The notes under the pieces: model-generated
What the model was told of the DNA's origin: nothing
Databases searched by the model: none
What the model saw: only the letters and a program-made list of their open reading frames with translations
Part shown: in pieces, positions 25,826 through 35,254 of the stretch
How positions within the stretch are numbered: position 1 is the first letter of the stretch
Layout: every line of letters starts with the position of its first letter
Position numbers and translations under genes: made by a program
Assembly: GCA_020632995.1 (NCBI GenBank)
Contig: JACKEN010000004.1
Span: 186,001-250,000 of the forward strand
Length of the DNA stretch: 64,000 bases
Direction: 5' to 3'
Source of the DNA: Deltaproteobacteria bacterium
GTDB lineage: Bacteria > Myxococcota > Kuafuiibacteriia > Kuafuiibacteriales > Kuafuiibacteriaceae

Positions 25826-26440
25826 GTGAAGCGTCGCACCTTCCTCGCCGCCGGCGTGGGCGCAGCCGCCCTGAGCGCGGGCACCTGGGCCTGGCTCCGC
25901 AGCCGGGGCTACCCGGTGGATCCGCCGCTCTCGGTCGGCGGCGGCCCCGAGCGCCCGCCCACCGCGGGGCTGCCGAGCGCCCCCTACCCCGCCCCCGCCC
26001 TCGCCACCCTGGGGCCCCTGCTCGACGTCCTCTTGCCTGGAGATAGCGCGCTCGGCCTGCCATCCGCTCGTGAGGCCGGGGTGCTCGAGTTCCTCACCTC
26101 CGCGAGCCGTGCCCCGGGGCTCACCCCGATCCGCAACGACATCCTCAAGCTCGCGCGCTTCCTGGATCAGCAGGCGCAGGGCCTGGCCGGGGTGCGCTTC
26201 GGCCAGCTCAGCGACCCGGCCCAGCAGGCCCGGGTGGTGGCCGAGGCCGCCGCCGACGCCAGCCCCCGGGGCCGCTTCATCCCCGCCCAGGCGCTCGAGG
26301 TCACCCTCCGGCTGGCCCTCGAGGGCTACCTCGGGCACCCGTTCCACGGCGGGAACCGGGACGGGAAGGTGTGGCAGGCGCTCGCGATCCCCATGCCGAT
26401 GGATCGCAGCCCCGCGCACGTGCATGGAGGCCACGAGTGA
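25826..26440 (+). CDS. Gluconate 2-dehydrogenase subunit 3-like protein with twin-arginine signal
   Basis: A 204-residue exported protein. GTG 25826 gives K-R-R-T-F-L-A-A-G-V-G, a Tat-type signal with a hydrophobic stretch, so it folds before export. The mature domain is the small subunit (subunit 3) family that partners FAD-binding GMC-type dehydrogenases such as gluconate or sorbitol dehydrogenases; D-V-L-L-P-G-D-S-A-L-G-L-P-S-A-R-E-A-G is its typical opening. The stop overlaps the GMC subunit start as GTGA, confirming one operon and likely a complex exported together. The third, cytochrome c, subunit usual in this enzyme class is not present here. Confidence 0.85.
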   Translation: MKRRTFLAAGVGAAALSAGTWAWLRSRGYPVDPPLSVGGGPERPPTAGLPSAPYPAPALATLGPLLDVLLPGDSALGLPSAREAGVLEFLTSASRAPGLTPIRNDILKLARFLDQQAQGLAGVRFGQLSDPAQQARVVAEAAADASPRGRFIPAQALEVTLRLALEGYLGHPFHGGNRDGKVWQALAIPMPMDRSPAHVHGGHE

Positions 26441-28095
26441 GCGCCCCCGAGCGGTTCGACGTGGTGATCGTGGGCTCCGGGGCGGGCGGCGCCCCGGTGG
26501 CCCAGGTCCTGGCCCAGGCCGGGGTGCGGGTGCTCGTCCTCGAGAAGGGCCCCCGCCACGGCGTGCAGGACTTCCTGCACGACGAGATCTCGATCTGTCG
26601 GCGCAACTTCTGGGTGCCCCCGCTGGAGGACGACCCCCACGTGGTGGCCCGCGAGGACGGCTCCATCACCCAGACCACCGCAGGTTGGATTGCGCAGTGT
26701 GTGGGCGGCGGCACCGTCCACATGAGCGGCTTCTTCTTCCGGCTCCACCCGAACGACTTCCGCCTCGCCAGCGCCTATGGGCCGATGGACGGCTCCACCG
26801 CGATCGACTGGCCCTTCGGCTACGAGACCCTGGCCCCCTACTACGAGCGGGTCGAGCGCGAGGTCGGGGTCAGCGGTGACGTCTCGAAGAACCCCTTCGC
26901 CCCCCCGCGCAGCGGCCCGTTCCCCTACCTGCCGGTGGTGAACCACCCCTTCGCGAGCCACATCGACAAGGTGGGGGCGGAGCTGGGGCTGCACCCCTTC
27001 CCCACCCCCCGGGCCATCATCACCCAGGGCGACGGACACGACCGCGGGGCCTGCGTCTACTGCAGCCTCTGCGGCTCCTACGGGTGCGAGGTCAACGCCA
27101 AGAGCTCGACCCTCGCCAGCCTCATCCCCAAGGCGGAGGCGACTGGCAACTGCGTCGTCAAGCCGGGTTGCATGGTCAAGCGCGTGCTCATGCGAACCGA
27201 CGGGCGGGCCTCGGGGGTGGAGTACGTCGACGACACCGGCGTCCACACCGTGGAGGCCGACGTGGTGGTGGTGGCGGCCACCGCGATCGAGTCTGCGCGC
27301 CTGCTCCTGTTGTCCACCTCACAGGGCCACCCCGCCGGCCTCGGCAACCGCCACGGGCAGGTGGGCCAGAACCTGTGCCTGTCCACCCTCGGCCAGGTCA
27401 CCGGGTTCCTGCAGTACGACCGCTTCTCACCCGAGATGCAGGAAGTCTTGCGCAACTCGGCCCCGTTCCTCGGCCGCGCGCTCCAGGACCGCTACGAGGC
27501 GCCCGGGGTGGGCATCGGCAAGGGCGGCACCTTCCACCTGCTGTGGTCCCACCCCAACCCCATCCACGCGGCGGAGCAGCTCACCCGGGACGGCGGTCGG
27601 CTGGTCTACGGCGAGGAGCTCACCCGGCGCCTCAGCCACCGCTTCCGCGACGGCCGCGAGCTCGAGGTGGAGTGCTTCTCGGAGTGGCTCCCCACCCCCG
27701 ACTGCCACGTGACCCTGGACCCGGACGCCACCGACCGCTTCGGGCTCCCCGCGGCCCGGATCACGGTGGGCCGGCGCCACCCCTCCGACAAGGCGGGCAG
27801 CCAGGTCCTGGTGGACGAGGGCGCCCGCCTCCTCGGCGCCCTCGGCGCCACCGAGATCACCACCCACTCGGTGGGGGGCGAGACCTGGGTGCTCCAGCAC
27901 GGGACCTGCCGCATGGGCACCGACCCCCGCACCAGCGTGACCACGCCGCAAGGCAACCTGCACGACGTGGAGAACGTCTACGTGACCTGCGGCGGCGCCC
28001 TGCCCTCGAGCGGCGGCGTGCCCTCCACCTTCACGATCATGGCCAACGCCTTCCGCGTCGCGGACGGCCTCCTCGCCCGCCTGAAGAAGACCTAG
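26437..28095 (+). CDS. GMC-family FAD-dependent oxidoreductase (dehydrogenase large subunit)
   Basis: A 552-residue flavoprotein. FAD-binding V-G-S-G-A-G-G-A-P-V-A is at residues ~11-21. There is a Cys cluster C-V-Y-C-S-L-C-G-S-Y-G-C (~208-219), as in three-subunit membrane dehydrogenases of the gluconate/fructose class. The C-terminal active-site region is L-Q-H-G-T-C-R-M-G (~488), followed by D-V-E-N-V-Y-V and P-S-S-G-G-V-P-S-T. It oxidises an alcohol or sugar in the periplasm and passes electrons to the respiratory chain; the substrate is unknown. It has no signal of its own and would ride on the Tat signal of the small subunit. The 3' end overlaps the convergent HD-GYP gene by 4 bp. Confidence 0.9.
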   Translation: MSAPERFDVVIVGSGAGGAPVAQVLAQAGVRVLVLEKGPRHGVQDFLHDEISICRRNFWVPPLEDDPHVVAREDGSITQTTAGWIAQCVGGGTVHMSGFFFRLHPNDFRLASAYGPMDGSTAIDWPFGYETLAPYYERVEREVGVSGDVSKNPFAPPRSGPFPYLPVVNHPFASHIDKVGAELGLHPFPTPRAIITQGDGHDRGACVYCSLCGSYGCEVNAKSSTLASLIPKAEATGNCVVKPGCMVKRVLMRTDGRASGVEYVDDTGVHTVEADVVVVAATAIESARLLLLSTSQGHPAGLGNRHGQVGQNLCLSTLGQVTGFLQYDRFSPEMQEVLRNSAPFLGRALQDRYEAPGVGIGKGGTFHLLWSHPNPIHAAEQLTRDGGRLVYGEELTRRLSHRFRDGRELEVECFSEWLPTPDCHVTLDPDATDRFGLPAARITVGRRHPSDKAGSQVLVDEGARLLGALGATEITTHSVGGETWVLQHGTCRMGTDPRTSVTTPQGNLHDVENVYVTCGGALPSSGGVPSTFTIMANAFRVADGLLARLKKT

Positions 28096-29291
28096 GGCAA
28101 TGCGGTGTACGGGGCGGCCTCGGCCCGGATCGCGTCCCACTCCTCGTCGCTGATCGACAGGAACGCCTCCACCACCTCTGGATCGAACTGCGTTCCCCCG
28201 AACCGGCCGATCTCCGCTCGGGCGTACGCGAGGTCGCGACCACGCCGGTAGGGGCGGTCCGAGGTGATCGCGTCGAGGGCGTCGGCCACCGCGAAGATGC
28301 GGGCCCCGAGCGGGATCGCCTCCCCCGCCAGCCCCTTCGGGTAGCCGCTGCCGTCCCACCGCTCCTGGTGGGCGAGCACGATCGCCGCCGCCGGCTCGAG
28401 GAAGGCGATGCCGCTGAGGATGCGCGCGCCGATGTCGGGGTGCTTGCGCATCTCCTCCCACTCCGCCTCGTCCAGGCGGCCGGGCTTCAGGAGCACGCCG
28501 TCCGGCACCCCGATCTTGCCGATGTCGTGCAGGAGCGCGCCGCGCGCGATGTCGTCCATGGCCGCTTCGGGCACGCCCATCCGCTGGGCGATCGCCAAGG
28601 TGGTCCGCACCACGCGCTGGGAGTGGTTGCTCGTCTCGCACTCTCGGGCGTCGAGGGCGGTGACCAGGGCCTCGAGGGTGAGGTTGTAGGTCTCGCTGAT
28701 GCGCTCGTAGGCCGCGGCCAGCTCCTTGGTCTTGGCCTGGACCATCGCCTCGAGGCCCCGCTGGTAGGCGCGGTTCTCCAACAGGAGCTGCCGGCGCAGG
28801 AGGGCCCGAGCCACCGCGGTGGAGAGCTGGTTCAGCCGCACCGGCTTGGTGAGGTAGTCCGACGCGCCCTCTCGCAGCGCCTGCACCGCCGTCTCCAGCT
28901 GCCCGTAGCCCGTGAGGAGGATCACCTCGACGTCGTCGAAGCGGTCTCGGACCTGCTCGAGGAGCCACAGCCCGTCGCGGTCCGGCATCTTCAGATCGCT
29001 GACCACCACCGCCGGCTCCAGCTGGGCGATGAGCGCCAGCGCCTCCTCGGCGCCGGGGGCGGTGTGGGCCTCGAAGCCCTCGTCCAGGAGCAGGGCGGCC
29101 AGGACGCGGCGGACGTCCTGCTCGTCGTCCACCACCAGCACCTTGCGGTTCCCGGGGACCGCGGCCAGGCCTTCGAGGGACAGGGCGGCGGGTACGGAGC
29201 GCCGCGGGTCCCGGGGGCGGCTCGCCTCCCGGACCGTGCTGCTGTACTCGACCTGTTCCTGGGGGCCGGGCGTCTGGGAGTCCAGGGTCAC
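28092..29291 (-). CDS. Response regulator with HD-GYP output domain (cyclic-di-GMP phosphodiesterase type)
   Basis: A 399-residue protein. A receiver domain follows a ~45-residue N-terminal tail: V-L-V-V-D-D-E-Q (acidic pocket), the phospho-acceptor Asp in V-V-S-D-L-K-M-P-D, T-G-Y and Y-L-T-K-P. A coiled linker leads to the HD-GYP domain with L-L-H-D-I-G-K-I and H-Q-E-R-W-D-G-S-G-Y-P-K-G, the complete motif for hydrolysing cyclic di-GMP. No kinase is adjacent, so it is an orphan. GTG 29291 is preferred because a -10-like TACATT lies 7 bp before it; a TTG at 29309 is also in frame. Confidence 0.9.
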   Translation of the reverse strand: MTLDSQTPGPQEQVEYSSTVREASRPRDPRRSVPAALSLEGLAAVPGNRKVLVVDDEQDVRRVLAALLLDEGFEAHTAPGAEEALALIAQLEPAVVVSDLKMPDRDGLWLLEQVRDRFDDVEVILLTGYGQLETAVQALREGASDYLTKPVRLNQLSTAVARALLRRQLLLENRAYQRGLEAMVQAKTKELAAAYERISETYNLTLEALVTALDARECETSNHSQRVVRTTLAIAQRMGVPEAAMDDIARGALLHDIGKIGVPDGVLLKPGRLDEAEWEEMRKHPDIGARILSGIAFLEPAAAIVLAHQERWDGSGYPKGLAGEAIPLGARIFAVADALDAITSDRPYRRGRDLAYARAEIGRFGGTQFDPEVVEAFLSISDEEWDAIRAEAAPYTALP

Positions 29292-29697
29292 CGCGGGCAA
29301 TGTAGCCAAAAAGCCACTCGGTAATCCATCGACGGATTGGAGGGAGGTAGTTACCCCAGCACTCCAGGCCCGTCGGGCCTCCCGTGGGCGTTCAAGGGGT
29401 CATCTAGCAGGGCCACGCGTCGAACATGATGTCCTTGGCTTTAGCAGGGGGCGTGCCAACCTCTCCCGGCTCCGAATGCGCGGCCACTCCCCTCCCCACC
29501 ACATGAAAAATCGACACACCGCCGTGCCATAGCGACAACACGGCCCCACCGTCAGGAGGTGATCACCCACGGGAATGCGCGCAAAACCTGCGTTTCTAGG
29601 AGGCGTCCGATCCTCGACACCCCGAGCGCTGGCAGTCTGACACTGAGACGGGGCGGGGTCGGGATCCCGACGGTAGCTGCTTACCCACCTGCCCCAC
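29292..29697. other. 406-bp spacer between the HD-GYP gene start and the cytochrome b-c gene end
   Basis: No gene is seen. It is less GC-rich than its surroundings and holds the HD-GYP promoter region. There are two perfect palindromes: AGGCCC-GTC-GGGCCT (29366-29380) and GTCGGGATCCCGAC (29658-29671); the second lies 27 bp past the cytochrome b-c stop and may help end that transcript, although no T-run follows. Confidence 0.5.
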
Positions 29698-31491
29698 CTA
29701 CTGCTCAGGGCGGTCGGCGGCGGTGCTGGTGCTGACGCGGGGGGTGGGCACGGGGCCGGGGTCGTCCACGGTGGGCCACACCCCCACCTCGGCGCGCCCC
29801 TCGAGCGACAACAGGAACGCCACCGCGGCGGCGCGGTCCGCCTCGGGGAGCCGCGTCTCGAACGCCGGCATGTCGTTCGCCTCCCCGTAGAAGGCCTCGT
29901 GCCCGGCGTCGTCCACCACCTTGCGGATCCACTCGGCGCTGCCGTAGCGGAACAGGGCCGGGCCCTCGAGGGCGTAGTACTCCCCGAAGTCGTGGCAGTC
30001 GGTGCACTCGTGGGTGTCGAGGAGCGCCGCCCCGGGCCGCTCCTCCAGCGGGGGCAGGTCGGGTTGACGGAGCTGGTAGAGCAGGTCGACCAGCTGGGTG
30101 AGCTCCGCCTCCGGGAGCTTCGCGAAGCTCTTCATCCCCTCGACCTTGGTGAGGCCGAAGAGGCGATGGCTGTCCGGGTCCCGGAGCACCTGCCGCAACC
30201 AGGCCTTCGAGAGGTAGCCGGTCAGATCGGGGGCCTTGGGCTTCTTGGGCGCGCGCCCCTCGAGGGTGTGGCAGGAGGCGCACTCCCGCCAGAACAGGCG
30301 CTCGCCCCGGGTGAGGGGATCGTTGGCCATCATCCAGGTCGCGCCCTGGGGCGGCACCCCCTGGGCGGCAAGCTCCCTTGCGCGGGCCGCCTCTCGGGCC
30401 GCCACCTTCTTCTGGGCGTGGATGGTGGGGTCGGCGGCGTCGTGGCGCACCGCGAGCAGGGTCAGGCCGCCGATGCAGACCAGGCCCGCGGCGAGCGCGC
30501 CCACGAAGGGGAGCCGGTGCATGATCCGCCGCGAGGGCTTCCTATCGATGAAGGGCAGCGCGAGGAGGAACGTGCTCGCGAGGCCGGGGATCACCACCGT
30601 GCCCACCACCTGGAGCGGCCCCTCGAAGTACTTCAGGAGCTGGAACAGGAAGAGGAAGTACCACTCTGGCCGCGCGATGAAGTTGCTCGAGGGATCCGCG
30701 GGGGCCTGGAGCGGCGCCCCCGCGGTGGCCGCGACGTAGATCAGCACGCCCACCACCGCCGCCGCGAACACCGCGTCGATCAGCACCTGCTTGGGCCAGA
30801 AGGACTCCTCGCGCCGGGCGAGCTGCTCGGCCGACAGGCGCGCGCTCGGGGTCACGCCGTGCCGACGGAAGAAGTACATGTGGGCCCCGATGAGGCCCAG
30901 GGTCGCGATGGGGAACGCGATGACGTGCAGCGCGTAGAAGCGGGTCAGGGTCAGGCTCCCGTAGTCGTTGCCGCCCTGCGCGATCGGCTGCAGGTACTGG
31001 CCCACCACCGGCACGGTGCCCGCGATGCTGGTCGCCACCTTGGTGGCCCAGTAGCCGGTCTGGTCCCACGGGAGCAGGTACCCGGTGAGCGCGAAGGAGA
31101 GCACCAGGCCGAGCAGCATCATGCCGGTGATCCAGTTGCCCTCCCGCGGCGCCTTGTATGCGCCCCACAGCACCACCTGCAGCAGGTGCAGGCCGGCCAT
31201 CACCACCATCGCCCCCGCCGCGTGGTGGTGGATGCCTCGGACGAGGGCGCCGGCGGGCACCGCCCGCTCGAGGTACGCCACCGAGGCCCACGCGTCGGTG
31301 GCGGACGGGCTGTAGAACATGGCGAGCACCAGGCCGGTGCCCAGCTGGATCAGGAACAGGATCAGGGTCGCGCTCCCCAGCACGTAGGCCCACGAGGCCC
31401 CGCCAGGGACGCGCTCGTCCAGGGCCTCGGAGAGGAGCTTTCGGTAGCCGGTGCGCTGCTCGAGCGCGTCCAGGAGGGCCTTCGGCAACAT
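29698..31491 (-). CDS. Cytochrome b fused to a di-haem cytochrome c (bc complex)
   Basis: A 597-residue protein. The N-terminal ~210 residues form a four-helix cytochrome b core with two His pairs for b haems (H-H-H-A-A-G-A-M-V-V-M-A-G-L-H, and A-L-H-V-I-A-F with G-A-H-M-Y-F). A second membrane part like subunit IV carries the quinol-site P-E-W-Y (~residue 280). After helix ~340-365 comes a periplasmic region with two CxxCH haem sites (C-A-S-C-H and C-T-D-C-H), so b and c subunits are one chain. It oxidises quinol and passes electrons through the Rieske protein. Its ATG overlaps the Rieske stop (TGATG), giving a two-gene operon. No separate cytochrome c1 or f gene follows. Confidence 0.92.
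   Translation of the reverse strand: MLPKALLDALEQRTGYRKLLSEALDERVPGGASWAYVLGSATLILFLIQLGTGLVLAMFYSPSATDAWASVAYLERAVPAGALVRGIHHHAAGAMVVMAGLHLLQVVLWGAYKAPREGNWITGMMLLGLVLSFALTGYLLPWDQTGYWATKVATSIAGTVPVVGQYLQPIAQGGNDYGSLTLTRFYALHVIAFPIATLGLIGAHMYFFRRHGVTPSARLSAEQLARREESFWPKQVLIDAVFAAAVVGVLIYVAATAGAPLQAPADPSSNFIARPEWYFLFLFQLLKYFEGPLQVVGTVVIPGLASTFLLALPFIDRKPSRRIMHRLPFVGALAAGLVCIGGLTLLAVRHDAADPTIHAQKKVAAREAARARELAAQGVPPQGATWMMANDPLTRGERLFWRECASCHTLEGRAPKKPKAPDLTGYLSKAWLRQVLRDPDSHRLFGLTKVEGMKSFAKLPEAELTQLVDLLYQLRQPDLPPLEERPGAALLDTHECTDCHDFGEYYALEGPALFRYGSAEWIRKVVDDAGHEAFYGEANDMPAFETRLPEADRAAAVAFLLSLEGRAEVGVWPTVDDPGPVPTPRVSTSTAADRPEQ
30368..30381. repeat. Exact GCAAG-N4-CTTGC palindrome (site 4 of 9)
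   Basis: Spacer CTCC. Inside the cytochrome b-c gene, in a different codon frame from sites 1-3 (GCA-AGG-GAG-CTT-GC). Confidence 0.75.
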
Positions 31492-32009
31492 CACGCCGGC
31501 TCCTTGTCGGCGGTGCCGATCTTGAACTTCTCGAAGCGCACCTGGACCATGCCGTCCACCACCCGGGTCTCGAGTGCGTCCATCCCGCGCGGGGCGGGGC
31601 CGCTGGCCACCGCGCCGTCGGTGTCGAACCAGCTCTCGTGGCAGGGGCAAGCGAACTTGCCGGCCGCGGCGTCGTAGTCGATGCCGCAGCCCAGGTGCGG
31701 GCAGATGCTGGACCAGGCCTTCACCCCCGCCTCGGTGCGCCGCAGGTACACCGCCCCCACCGTGGTGGGCGGCTGGCGGGTCCAGGCGTCCATCGGGGCC
31801 TCCACCACCACCGGCACGTTCACCGGGGTGCCGTCGCTCGGGATGGCGTCCAGCGCCACCACCGGGACCAGCTCGCCCACCCCGGTGACGGTGCGCAGCG
31901 ACACCGGCGCGAGCACCGCCCGCAGGGCGGGGGCAGCCACCGCCCCCACCACCGACGTGCCCACAACGCCGGAGAGCACCTTGAGCAGAGTTCGTCTATC
32001 CTCAGCCAC
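31491..32009 (-). CDS. Rieske iron-sulfur protein of the bc complex
   Basis: A 172-residue protein from GTG 32009. N-terminal R-R-T-L-L-K-V-L-S-G then a hydrophobic helix forms a Tat-type signal anchor. The Rieske domain has both cluster loops, C-P-H-L-G-C (~residue 121) and C-P-C-H-E-S (~140), giving two Cys and two His ligands to the 2Fe-2S cluster plus the disulfide Cys pair. It moves electrons from quinol to the cytochrome c part of the adjacent fused subunit. It is the first gene of the operon, with a GGAG ribosome site upstream. An exact GCAAG-N4-CTTGC palindrome lies inside the second cluster loop codons at 31647. Confidence 0.95.
   Translation of the reverse strand: MAEDRRTLLKVLSGVVGTSVVGAVAAPALRAVLAPVSLRTVTGVGELVPVVALDAIPSDGTPVNVPVVVEAPMDAWTRQPPTTVGAVYLRRTEAGVKAWSSICPHLGCGIDYDAAAGKFACPCHESWFDTDGAVASGPAPRGMDALETRVVDGMVQVRFEKFKIGTADKEPA
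31647..31660. repeat. Exact GCAAG-N4-CTTGC palindrome (site 5 of 9)
   Basis: Spacer CGAA. Inside the Rieske gene, in the third codon frame (GGC-AAG-TTC-GCT-TGC); the last codon is a cluster-loop Cys, so the motif coexists with a strongly constrained protein segment. Confidence 0.75.
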
Positions 32010-32057
32010 GTCTCGCCTCCATACCGGAACGAGAAGCGGCGAAAAAGGTTACCCCTG

Positions 32058-32651
32058 ATGTTCGAGGTCGGCGAAGACGCTCAGCAGCGCCCCCACCTGG
32101 CGCCCCACCTCACCGCCTTCGTGGCCGCGCTGGGCGCGCGCGCGGCGTTCCGGCACCTGGATCCCGCGCGTATCCTCTTCGTGGCCGGGGCGGCCCGGCG
32201 CGGGGCCCGAGCGTCGGTGCGGGGCCTCGCCGTAGGCCCTGACGAGGTCGGGCGCGGGCTCGGCAAGCCCACCGTCATCGTGGCGGGGCGGCGCATGCTC
32301 TACGAGGTGTGCCTGCGGCCTCGCTTCTTCCTCGCCGCCACGCCGGCGGAGCGCGCCCGGATCCTCGCCCACGAGCTCTGGCACATCGGCCCCGGTTTCG
32401 ATGGCCGCCTCCACCCCGACCGCCGACACCAGGCCGCCTCCGCCGAGGCGCTCGACGCGGCGCTCGACGCCGACCTCGACGGCTTCGATCCGCGCCGCAC
32501 CGAGCTGTGGCCGCTCCTCGAGCGGAAGGGCGAGCTGCGGATGCCCGCGTGGCTGGACCGGCCGCCCTCGCTCATCCCGCAAGGCAGCGCCGGTCACCGC
32601 GCCGCCTACGACGAGCGGGACCTCTTCTCCGCGGTGGTGCTCCAGCGCTGA
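32058..32651 (+). CDS. Putative zinc metallopeptidase-like protein
   Basis: A 197-residue cytosolic protein. Residues ~100-110 read R-I-L-A-H-E-L-W-H-I, an HExxH-like zinc site (H-E-L-W-H), with a further H-P-D-R-R-H about 15 residues on that could supply the third ligand. This resembles the small putative phage-type metallopeptidases, though no phage gene is nearby. The ATG at 32058 is downstream of a TTACCC -10-like element. There is no signal peptide. It is divergent from the Rieske operon and convergent with the PilZ-Hsp70 gene. Peptidase activity is inferred from the motif only. Confidence 0.6.
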   Translation: MFEVGEDAQQRPHLAPHLTAFVAALGARAAFRHLDPARILFVAGAARRGARASVRGLAVGPDEVGRGLGKPTVIVAGRRMLYEVCLRPRFFLAATPAERARILAHELWHIGPGFDGRLHPDRRHQAASAEALDAALDADLDGFDPRRTELWPLLERKGELRMPAWLDRPPSLIPQGSAGHRAAYDERDLFSAVVLQR

Positions 32652-32661
32652 GCGCCGCTGC

Positions 32662-35195
32662 TCAGGACGCCGCCTCGTCCTTCTGCTGCTTCAGCGCCCG
32701 GATGAGCCGGTCGAAGAAGCCCGGGGTCGCCGCGCCCGGAGGCTTGGCCTCCGGCGCCCGCTCGAAGTGCGCCCGGATCAGCGCCCGCGAGCACTCCTTC
32801 ACGTCGGTCACCCGCACCGGGATGCCGCTGTCCCGGTCCTGGGCCGCGCAGCGCAGGCTGCCTTGCTCGTTCAGGTCGAGCTCCATGTCGACCGCCCACG
32901 GGAACTCCACCCCCTCCGGCGGAGCGAGGCGCAGGCGGGCCACCGGCTCGTCCTGCTCGACCCGCCCGTGGACGCCCTGGAAGAGGAAGAGCTCGAGGTC
33001 GTGGGGCCCGCGCACCACGTGCTCGAAGCGGGCCTGGGTCGGGCAGACCACCCCGGCCTCGAGCAGGGTCTCGGTGCGGCCCTGATCCCGCCCCACCGAC
33101 AGGGGCTCGGGCAGGATCTCGAAGAGGTTGTACGGCGCGGTGGACTCCAGCTGGGCCGCCGCCCACGCCGCGCCCCGCACCACCGCGTGGGCCGGATCCA
33201 CCACCAGCATGCGATCGCCCAGGACCTGCTCCGCCCGGCGCCGCACGAGCGGGATCCGGGACTGCCCGCCCACCATGAGCACGCCGTCGAGCCCGTCCGC
33301 CTCGAGGCCCGCCTGGCGCAAGACGTCCTTCACCACGTCGAAGCTGCGCTCGACGATCGGGGTGAACAGGGCCTCCGCCTCGCCGCGCAGGATCTCGACC
33401 TCCACCGCGACGTCGGGCCCAACCCCGGTGAGGTGGACCCGGGTGGCGGCGTCGGTCGAGAGGGCTCGCTTGGCCGCCTCCACCGCGTCGAGCAGCTCGT
33501 TCCTGCCCTCGGGGCTGGGGGGGTGGCCGTAGGCGCGCTCCACCTCCTCCACCAGGCGCTCGGCGAGGGCCTGGTCCAGCTCCACCCCGCCCAGGCCGGG
33601 GCCTCCGCCCGCGGCGAGGAGCTGGGCGCTGTGGGGCCCGACCCTGACCACCGCGCAGTCGAAGACGCCGGCCCCGAAGTCGTAGACCAGGTACGTGCCC
33701 AGGCCCAGCCGCTCCTCCATGAGCTCGCCGAGCACCACCGCGAGCGGGGCGGAGAGGATCCTCGCCACGTGGAGCCCCGCAAGCTTGCCTGCGATCCGGA
33801 GGGCCATCCGCTGCCGCACCCCCCACGAGGCGGGGCAGGTGAGGACGGCCCGGTTCACTGCGTCGCCGAGGCTCAGGTCCGCGGTGGCCCGCGCCTCCTT
33901 CAGGATCAGGGCCTGGACCTCCTCGAGCGAGATGAAGTGCTCACCGATGTTGAGCGCGACCTCGTCCTCCTCGGCCGCGCCGAGCCGATAGGGCAAGCTG
34001 GCCTTCATCGCCTCGACCCGGGGCGAGCAGAACATGCGCCCGAGCAGGCGCCCGGTGCCGCGGAGCCCGAGCTCCGGCTGCCACACCAGGCGCCGCGCGG
34101 CCGGCTCGCCGACGATCGTGCGCCCCTTCGGCTCCATGAACACCGCGGACGGGAAGCCGTCCCCGCCGCGCCGGCACTGAAGGATTCGTGCCTTGCCCGC
34201 CTCCACCACCGCCACCCGCGTGGTCTGGTTGCCCGGGTCCACCCCCAGGGCCAGCCGGGAGGGGTCGGGCAGCGGCGCCTTGTCCCGCTTCGACGGGATG
34301 GCGGTGGAGGCCGCGCTGGGCGGCGGGCTCACCAGCACGCCCTGCACCACCAGGGGCGTCTTCCGCACCAGGTCGACCCGGGCCAGGGGCGTCACCTCCC
34401 CCGGGACCCGCTCCGAGAGCGGCCTGTCCAGGATCGGGCGGGCCGGCACGTCCGCCGCCGCGAGGGCGTCGGGGGGCGCGGGCGCGGGGCCGAGCTGGTC
34501 CCGTGCGCCGCCACCGGAGAACGCATATTCGCTAGCGGCGCGCGCAGCCGGGCGAAGCCCGGCGGAGAGGGGTGGGACGGCTCCGCCGGCCCGGGACCCC
34601 ATGTCTTCGGTCGCGGAGCTGCCCGCCGCCTCCTCCACCACGTCCACCAGCAACAGGGGCTCCGCCGCCGCCTCCGGGTGCGCCTCGGGGACCGGCCCCA
34701 CCGCGGCCACCACCTCGAGGAGATCCTCGGACAGGGTCCCGTCCTCCTCCACCGGCGGCTCGATCGCGATGTCGATCGAGGCCTTCACCCGCGCCTTGTG
34801 AGCGGCGGGAGGCGGCTCGGCCGGCGCGGGGGGCGGCTCGGCCGGCGCGAGGGGCGGCTCGGCCGACGTGGGCGCAAGCCCGCTTGCTCTGCGCACCACC
34901 CAGTCGAGCAGCGGGAGCGCCTCGATCTCCCACGTCATGTCGAGGCCCATCCCGCGCTCGCCCAGCCCCGAGGTCACCTCGGTGACCATCCCCGTCCCCA
35001 CAACGCCCGACGGCCATCGCGGAACTGCAACTCCAACTGCACCTCGGTCCCGACGGGCAATAGAGCATCGGTGGTGACAAAGACCCCGTCAGAGCGAAGA
35101 CGTGGGCCTATGGATGTCACGAGATCGTCGCGATCCGCTGCATCCAGCCGGACCATCAGGTCCCTTGTTGGGGCCGCCAGCCAAGCAAGGGTCAT
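32662..35195 (-). CDS. PilZ-like domain fused to an Hsp70/DnaK-type protein (one frameshift near 34995)
   Basis: Two frames read as one protein of ~840 residues. The first ~65 residues (ATG 35195) match the PilZ-like TIGR02266 type (S-D-G-V-F-V-T-T-D then L-P-V-G-T-E-V-Q-L-E-L), and the reading moves one base in a TGGGGACGGGG tract near 34995, after which G-M-G-L-D-M completes that domain. A long Pro/Ala/Glu linker holds copy 3 of the dispersed repeat. The Hsp70 ATPase follows: L-A-L-G-V-D-P-G-N-Q-T-T (phosphate 1), V-Y-D-F-G-A-G-V-F-D-C-A (phosphate 2) and G-V-L-M-V-G-G-Q-S-R-I-P (adenosine). The substrate domain is short. The N-terminus may tether the chaperone; c-di-GMP residues are not evident. 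Confidence 0.82.
34528..34607 (+). repeat. Dispersed two-hairpin palindromic repeat, copy 3 (inside the PilZ-Hsp70 linker)
   Basis: Same + orientation as copies 1 and 2 but here antisense to the host gene, so it is translated from the opposite strand and still stays open, adding a stretch beginning D-M-G-S-R-A-G-G-A-V-P-P. Both hairpins are intact. Confidence 0.8.
34874..34887. repeat. Exact GCAAG-N4-CTTGC palindrome (site 6 of 9)
   Basis: Spacer CCCG. Inside the PilZ-Hsp70 gene, read as GCA-AGC-GGG-CTT-GC on the coding strand. Confidence 0.75.
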
Positions 35196-35254
35196 GGTGC
35201 GTGAAAAGCGTGGAAGAAAGCCAGCCTGCGTGTTTTTCCCCGGCGGAGAACGCC

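Noticed and set aside
32058..32651. Prophage remnant suggested by a phage-type metallopeptidase-like protein
   Set aside because: No other phage gene, attachment repeat or integrase with cargo is nearby.
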